A stretch of 39,058 bases of DNA from Bacteroidales bacterium Bact_08 (GTDB lineage: Bacteria > Bacteroidota > Bacteroidia > Bacteroidales > UBA932): contig LUYZ01000069.1 in assembly GCA_001603425.1 (NCBI GenBank), forward strand, positions 1 through 39,058, in the 5' to 3' direction. The first letter of the stretch is position 1. Each line of letters opens with the position of its first letter. The notes under the pieces were generated by a model. It was not told where the DNA came from, searched no databases, and was given only the letters and a program-made list of their open reading frames with translations. Position numbers and translations under genes: made by a program. Shown piece by piece: positions 33,126-39,058 of the stretch.

Positions 33126-34985
33126 ATGAAAAGATTAATTAGACTTAAATTATATATTATATTAGCAATATCCTTTACTCTTACTAGCGCGTATGGACAA
33201 CAGAGGATTGATCCAACTTTAGAAGTTAAAAGAGATTTTGATACACAGCTAAGCGAAATAACAAAAGGTAGGCTTGAACCATCTTTTGCTGACACTTTAG
33301 GTATTTTTAACTTAAATTTCCGATACTCAATTTTTGATAAACCGCTTAGAAACTTATACGATTTTAACCCTGTATTAACTACAAAACCACAATCTTATGC
33401 AAAGGTAAAAGAGCCTGTTTTTTTCATATCTGCAGGCAGTAATTTTTCTCTAAATCCATATGGGAACTTATATATACAACCAAATCTTGGGAGGAGTAAC
33501 TCTTTAATAATTTTTGCCAATCATCAATCATATTTATCTAAATTGAATAATGTACAATTTGATAATGAAGGATATACAAAAAGAGGCGAAGACAAATTAA
33601 ATGCCCCATCTAATCTGTCAAATATAGGACTGTCTCACAGATTAACCTGGAAAGAGTTTGAACTTGGGTCTAATATTAATATAAATTCTGGTATGTTTTC
33701 TTATTACTGGAATAAAGACCACAGCAATAGTTATTTAAAAGACTCATCTTCCCATAAATACACAATATCATCGTTTCGTTTTTACTCAAAATCAAATAGA
33801 AAAAACCACAATACCGTATCCTACAACTTTGATGTCAACTACTCTATTTTAAAAGATGATTCAAAATTCATCTCCACATTTTTTCCAATCGATATAATTA
33901 GTGGTCCTTTTACAGACTACTCTTTATTCAATAATGAAGTAAAAGAGAATCTTTTAAATCTTAGCTTTGAGGCAGGTGTAGGATTTGCCGATTACAACAC
34001 AATATCTGTAAGCACCAACTATCAATCATCAAATCTTAAAAGAGGAGCTATTTCTCAAATAGAGACAGATAGAAGTAATATGGTACTACATCCTAAGTTT
34101 AATTTCAAAAAGGGAAGATGGAACTTTGAATTGGGGTTAAAGTATAATCAGTGGTGGATTGACGATATTGATGATTACAATATATATCTAAATGCTAAAG
34201 CAAGGTTCGAAATATCACCAAATAAATTGTATGCCTATGCATTTATAGATGGACAAAACAACATGATGAGCTATCACCAGCTTCTATCTAAAAATCCGTG
34301 GATATCACCAAATATTGATATAGAAAACATTGAACAACCCGTAATTTCCAGAATTGGAATTAATGGTAAAATTGCTAACAATATCTCCTTTAACATATAT
34401 GGCGGATATTATGAATATAAAAACCAGATATATTTCTATTATAACAATGACTCCAACGCTATACCATGGTTCAAATCAATGCTTTCCTCAAGTTTAACAA
34501 CAGAATCTGAACCTATAACACCATATAGCTATAACGCTAATTATGGAGCTGAAGAAAAAAGGTTTGGTATTGGCGGAGAAATTTCATTTGACTCCAGACA
34601 TTTTGAAGGAAGAGTATCCACAGATATTTTCTCATTTAAAGATAAAAATAACTTCTCAGATAGGCATTACAACTACTCACCTATAGAAATAAACGGATAC
34701 TTTAGATACAATCTTAAGGAGAGATTAGTTATCTCATCGGATTTCACCTTTAAAAATAAAGCTCCAATACTTTATTCAAAAGTAGGTACAGATATTACAC
34801 ATCATTATACCAAAATGAATACCTCTTCGTACTTCAATTTAAATACAAAAGTCTCTTATAACTACAATAAAAATCTGACCTTTTTTGCAACCCTTAATAA
34901 TATTCTAAATGCTCATATAACCTTTATCTCTCACAATTCGATGCCAGGCATTAATGGGGGATTAGGATTAAGTTATAAATTTTAA
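33126..34985 (+). CDS. Outer-membrane beta-barrel protein, TonB-receptor-like barrel without plug
   Basis: The 619-aa protein has a signal peptide (LYIILAISFTLTSAYGQQ), a short N-terminal segment, then a long run of barrel strands with many Tyr/Asn/Ser, ending GLGLSYKF with a terminal Phe. It resembles the barrel of TonB-dependent receptors in the last strands (LNTKVSYNYNKNLTFFATLN), but I see no plug-domain motif. It is translationally close (2 bases) to the giant TPR gene. Possible roles include an assembly or secretion partner for that protein. A terminator follows. Confidence 0.75.
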   Translation: MKRLIRLKLYIILAISFTLTSAYGQQRIDPTLEVKRDFDTQLSEITKGRLEPSFADTLGIFNLNFRYSIFDKPLRNLYDFNPVLTTKPQSYAKVKEPVFFISAGSNFSLNPYGNLYIQPNLGRSNSLIIFANHQSYLSKLNNVQFDNEGYTKRGEDKLNAPSNLSNIGLSHRLTWKEFELGSNININSGMFSYYWNKDHSNSYLKDSSSHKYTISSFRFYSKSNRKNHNTVSYNFDVNYSILKDDSKFISTFFPIDIISGPFTDYSLFNNEVKENLLNLSFEAGVGFADYNTISVSTNYQSSNLKRGAISQIETDRSNMVLHPKFNFKKGRWNFELGLKYNQWWIDDIDDYNIYLNAKARFEISPNKLYAYAFIDGQNNMMSYHQLLSKNPWISPNIDIENIEQPVISRIGINGKIANNISFNIYGGYYEYKNQIYFYYNNDSNAIPWFKSMLSSSLTTESEPITPYSYNANYGAEEKRFGIGGEISFDSRHFEGRVSTDIFSFKDKNNFSDRHYNYSPIEINGYFRYNLKERLVISSDFTFKNKAPILYSKVGTDITHHYTKMNTSSYFNLNTKVSYNYNKNLTFFATLNNILNAHITFISHNSMPGINGGLGLSYKF

Positions 34986-35020
34986 CTATAGCTACACCAA
35001 AATACTATTTATCAAGCCAT

Positions 35021-37094
<2,074 letters not shown>

Positions 37095-37096
37095 CT

Positions 37097-38020
37097 ATGA
37101 ATATCAAAAGAGCATACTTAATATTTCTAACTCTATTAATGTATTGGTCACCAATTGTGGCCAATCCATTTGTTTTTAAAAAAAACAGGGAGGTAACTCT
37201 TCCTATTGAGAAATATAATAATATCTTATACAGTATCCCCGAGCCTCCAAAATTCAAACCAACAAGCTTGAATTTCTTTGGCTTAGAGATAAAAGAGATC
37301 TATCCTATACCAGATGAGCTTCGACAGATTGAGTTTTCTGATTTTCCAGAAGAGTATGATATATGGAGTGATCACAAGATTAATCCATATAATGTTAGAT
37401 TAGTAGATACCAAAGACACCATATTATTGGATCTAAGAAACTACTACCCTCCAAGTACAAAATATATTACTTCAGATTTTGGATTTAGAAGAGCAAGACA
37501 CCATTATGGAATCGACTTAAAAGTACATAGAGGAGATAGTGTTTATAACGCATTTGACGGAGTTGTCAGAATAACAAGGAGGGCTAGAGATTATGGCTTT
37601 TTTGTTGTTGTTAGACACAATAATGGATTAGAGACACTATATGCTCACCTAAATAAAATACTGGTTAAACCAGGTGATACAATTAGTGCAGGTCATGTAG
37701 TTGGAATGGGTGGTAACACAGGAAGATCAACCGGATATCATCTTCACTTTGAAGTTAGATTTCTTGGCAATCCAATTAATCCTCATGACATTATAGACTT
37801 TAATAATCATAAACCTAAAAATGAAATATACCAACTTACCTCCGCTAACTTTGATTACATAAAGGAGGTAGAAAAAATAAGATATTGGACTGTTAGAAGA
37901 GGAGATACTCTTGGTAGAATTTCTCAAAGAACAGGGGTCTCAATAGCTCGTCTTTGTTCACTTAATGGTATAAAAAGAAACTCAATATTACGAATCGGAC
38001 AACGAATAAGATACACATAA
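37097..38020 (+). CDS. M23 family metallopeptidase with C-terminal LysM domain
   Basis: The 307-aa protein has an N-terminal signal sequence (AYLIFLTLLMYWSPIVA), a middle M23 (lysostaphin-type) endopeptidase domain with the zinc ligands in HYGIDL and HLHFEV, and GNTGRSTGYHLHF as the core signature. A LysM domain (YWTVRRGDTLGRISQRTGVS) occupies about the last 50 residues and should bind peptidoglycan. It is either an active peptidoglycan cross-link hydrolase or an EnvC/NlpD-like activator, but the ligands look complete, which favours activity. It begins 2 bases after gyrB, and the oxoamine synthase follows 13 bases later. Confidence 0.92.
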   Translation: MNIKRAYLIFLTLLMYWSPIVANPFVFKKNREVTLPIEKYNNILYSIPEPPKFKPTSLNFFGLEIKEIYPIPDELRQIEFSDFPEEYDIWSDHKINPYNVRLVDTKDTILLDLRNYYPPSTKYITSDFGFRRARHHYGIDLKVHRGDSVYNAFDGVVRITRRARDYGFFVVVRHNNGLETLYAHLNKILVKPGDTISAGHVVGMGGNTGRSTGYHLHFEVRFLGNPINPHDIIDFNNHKPKNEIYQLTSANFDYIKEVEKIRYWTVRRGDTLGRISQRTGVSIARLCSLNGIKRNSILRIGQRIRYT

Positions 38021-38033
38021 TAAATATTTAATC

Positions 38034-39058
38034 ATGGATATTTTTGACAGAATTAAAAATGACGAAGGTGGTCCTTTAGGACAATATAGAAAAAAGGCAC
38101 ACGGATATTTTATGTTTCCAAAATTAGAAGGACAGATTCAACCCAAAATGATGTTTAACGGAGAAGAGGTTCTTGCTTGGACATTTAATAATTATTTAGG
38201 CTTAGCAAATCACCCTGAGGTTAGAGAGGCCGATGCAAAAGCAGCTGCTAAATGGGGGTTAGGTTATCCTATGGGAGCAAGAATGATGTCTGGTCACACC
38301 TCTTTACATGAACAATTAGAAAGAGAACTGGCCGATTTTGAATTAAAAGAAGATGCGTTCCTTTTTAATTTTGGATATCAAGGTATGGTATCTACAATTG
38401 ATGCCCTAGTAAATAGACATGATATTATTGTGTATGATTCTGAAGCTCATGCATGTATAATGGATGGCGTGAGATTACATATGGGACAGAGAATTGTATA
38501 TCCCCATAATGATATAGAAAAATGTGAAAAGGCATTAGCAAGAGCAACCAAAATTGTATCAGAAACTGGTGGTGGAATACTTCTCATAACAGAGGGAGTA
38601 TATGGTATGACTGGTGATTTAGGTATTTTAGATAAAATTGTAGAGCTTAAAAATAAATATCAATTCAGAATTCTAATTGATGATGCTCATGGATTTGGTG
38701 TAATGGGAGAGAATGGAAGAGGAGCATCTGAACATTATGGAGTTATGGATCAAATAGACCTTTACTTTGGTGCATTTGCAAAATCAATGGCATGTATTGG
38801 GGGTTTTGTTGCTGGACCAAAAGAGATCATCAACTATTTAAGATATAACCTAAGATCACAAATCTATGCTAAATCACTTCCAATGCCAATAGTTGAAGGT
38901 TGTTTAAAACGAATTGAGCTGATAAGAACTAGACCTGAGTTGAGAGAGAAACTGTGGACTATAACTAGAGCAATGCAAAATGGTCTGAGAGAAAGAGGTT
39001 TTAATATTGGAAAAGCAGAAGCATGTGTAACACCTGTATTTTTAGAAGGTAATGTTGC
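38034..39058 (+). CDS. PLP-dependent alpha-oxoamine synthase, likely serine palmitoyltransferase (3' end missing)
   Basis: The frame opens at ATG 38034 and runs off the window after 341 full codons, so it is not on the ORF track. The fold-type I features are TFNNYLGLANHPEV, the substrate-binding GARMMSGHTSLHEQLE, the cofactor-stacking His139 in SEAHACIMDG, DDAHGFG (Asp217, His219) and the Schiff-base Lys250 in GAFAKSMACIGG. The family includes SPT, glycine C-acetyltransferase (Kbl), KBL-like BioF and HemA. N-terminal wording (HGYFMFPKLEG) resembles Bacteroidota enzymes linked to sphingolipid synthesis, so SPT is favoured, with Kbl as the alternative. Confidence 0.85.
   Translation, partial: MDIFDRIKNDEGGPLGQYRKKAHGYFMFPKLEGQIQPKMMFNGEEVLAWTFNNYLGLANHPEVREADAKAAAKWGLGYPMGARMMSGHTSLHEQLERELADFELKEDAFLFNFGYQGMVSTIDALVNRHDIIVYDSEAHACIMDGVRLHMGQRIVYPHNDIEKCEKALARATKIVSETGGGILLITEGVYGMTGDLGILDKIVELKNKYQFRILIDDAHGFGVMGENGRGASEHYGVMDQIDLYFGAFAKSMACIGGFVAGPKEIINYLRYNLRSQIYAKSLPMPIVEGCLKRIELIRTRPELREKLWTITRAMQNGLRERGFNIGKAEACVTPVFLEGNV

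Noticed and set aside
38034-39058. Firm call of serine palmitoyltransferase or of Kbl
   Set aside because: The motifs visible are shared across the alpha-oxoamine synthase family and the 3' end is missing, so only a leaning toward SPT is justified.

Overview
The window looks like an ordinary chromosomal segment of an AT-rich anaerobic member of the Bacteroidota, probably Bacteroidales. The gene content supports this: the large single-chain PurL, PPi-linked pyruvate phosphate dikinase, HydE/HydF maturases for an [FeFe]-hydrogenase, several outer-membrane barrels ending in an aromatic residue, and a sphingolipid-type alpha-oxoamine synthase. The regulatory signals agree. Most transcription units start 20-60 bases after a TAnnTTTG box, the Bacteroidota -7 element, and I see almost no Shine-Dalgarno sequences. 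Neither tRNA gene encodes its CCA end. I see no prophage, transposase, CRISPR array or rRNA. All large genes appear intact; the last gene runs off the right edge.

Layout. 1-2041: a 7TM-HD phosphohydrolase of the PgpH (c-di-AMP phosphodiesterase) type. 2042-2605: the only long non-coding stretch, holding nine tandem 31/32-bp units each with a small palindrome, then a 181-bp imperfect palindrome, a short purine-rich tandem repeat and a terminator. 2606-4053 (-): tRNA-Val and folC. 4209-12048 (+): purL, a PIN-PhoH ATPase and ppdK. 12125-12640 (+): an exported FMN-binding protein. 12660-14937 (-): hydF-hydE. 15075-15194 (+): an overlooked 39-aa membrane peptide. 15156-17816 (-): an outer-membrane barrel gene followed by a flippase. 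17880-20639 (-): DUF177-rpmF-plsX-fabH-tRNA-Arg. 20703-22499 (-) typA diverges from 22564-24093 (+) guaA. 24202-24399 (-): a small acidic lipoprotein. 24457-27208 (-): xerD overlapping a TonB-dependent receptor gene, divergent from 27244-28677 (+) pyk. 28585-30010 (-): ftsE-nth. 30097-34985 (+): a giant TPR protein plus outer-membrane barrel. 35106-39058 (+): gyrB, a LysM/M23 envelope peptidase and the partial oxoamine synthase.

How the genes fit together. Most of the window is core metabolism and information processing: purine and folate synthesis, the PEP/pyruvate node (PpdK and Pyk), start of fatty acid and phospholipid synthesis (PlsX, FabH), translation (L32, TypA, tRNAs), and DNA topology, repair and dimer resolution (GyrB, Nth, XerD). 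A second layer is envelope biology: the TonB receptor, two other barrels, the TPR partner, lipoprotein, flippase, FtsE and M23 hydrolase. Several ORF-track starts are too long. A promoter box inside or next to the extended N-terminus, plus family alignment from memory, moves the starts of purL, guaA, pyk, ftsE, nth and the lipoprotein downstream.

I found no convincing wholly new multi-gene system. The strongest unexplained signal is the repeat block at 2051-2562. Next come the face-away promoter pairs arranged as inverted repeats, the 39-aa membrane peptide and the TPR/barrel pair.
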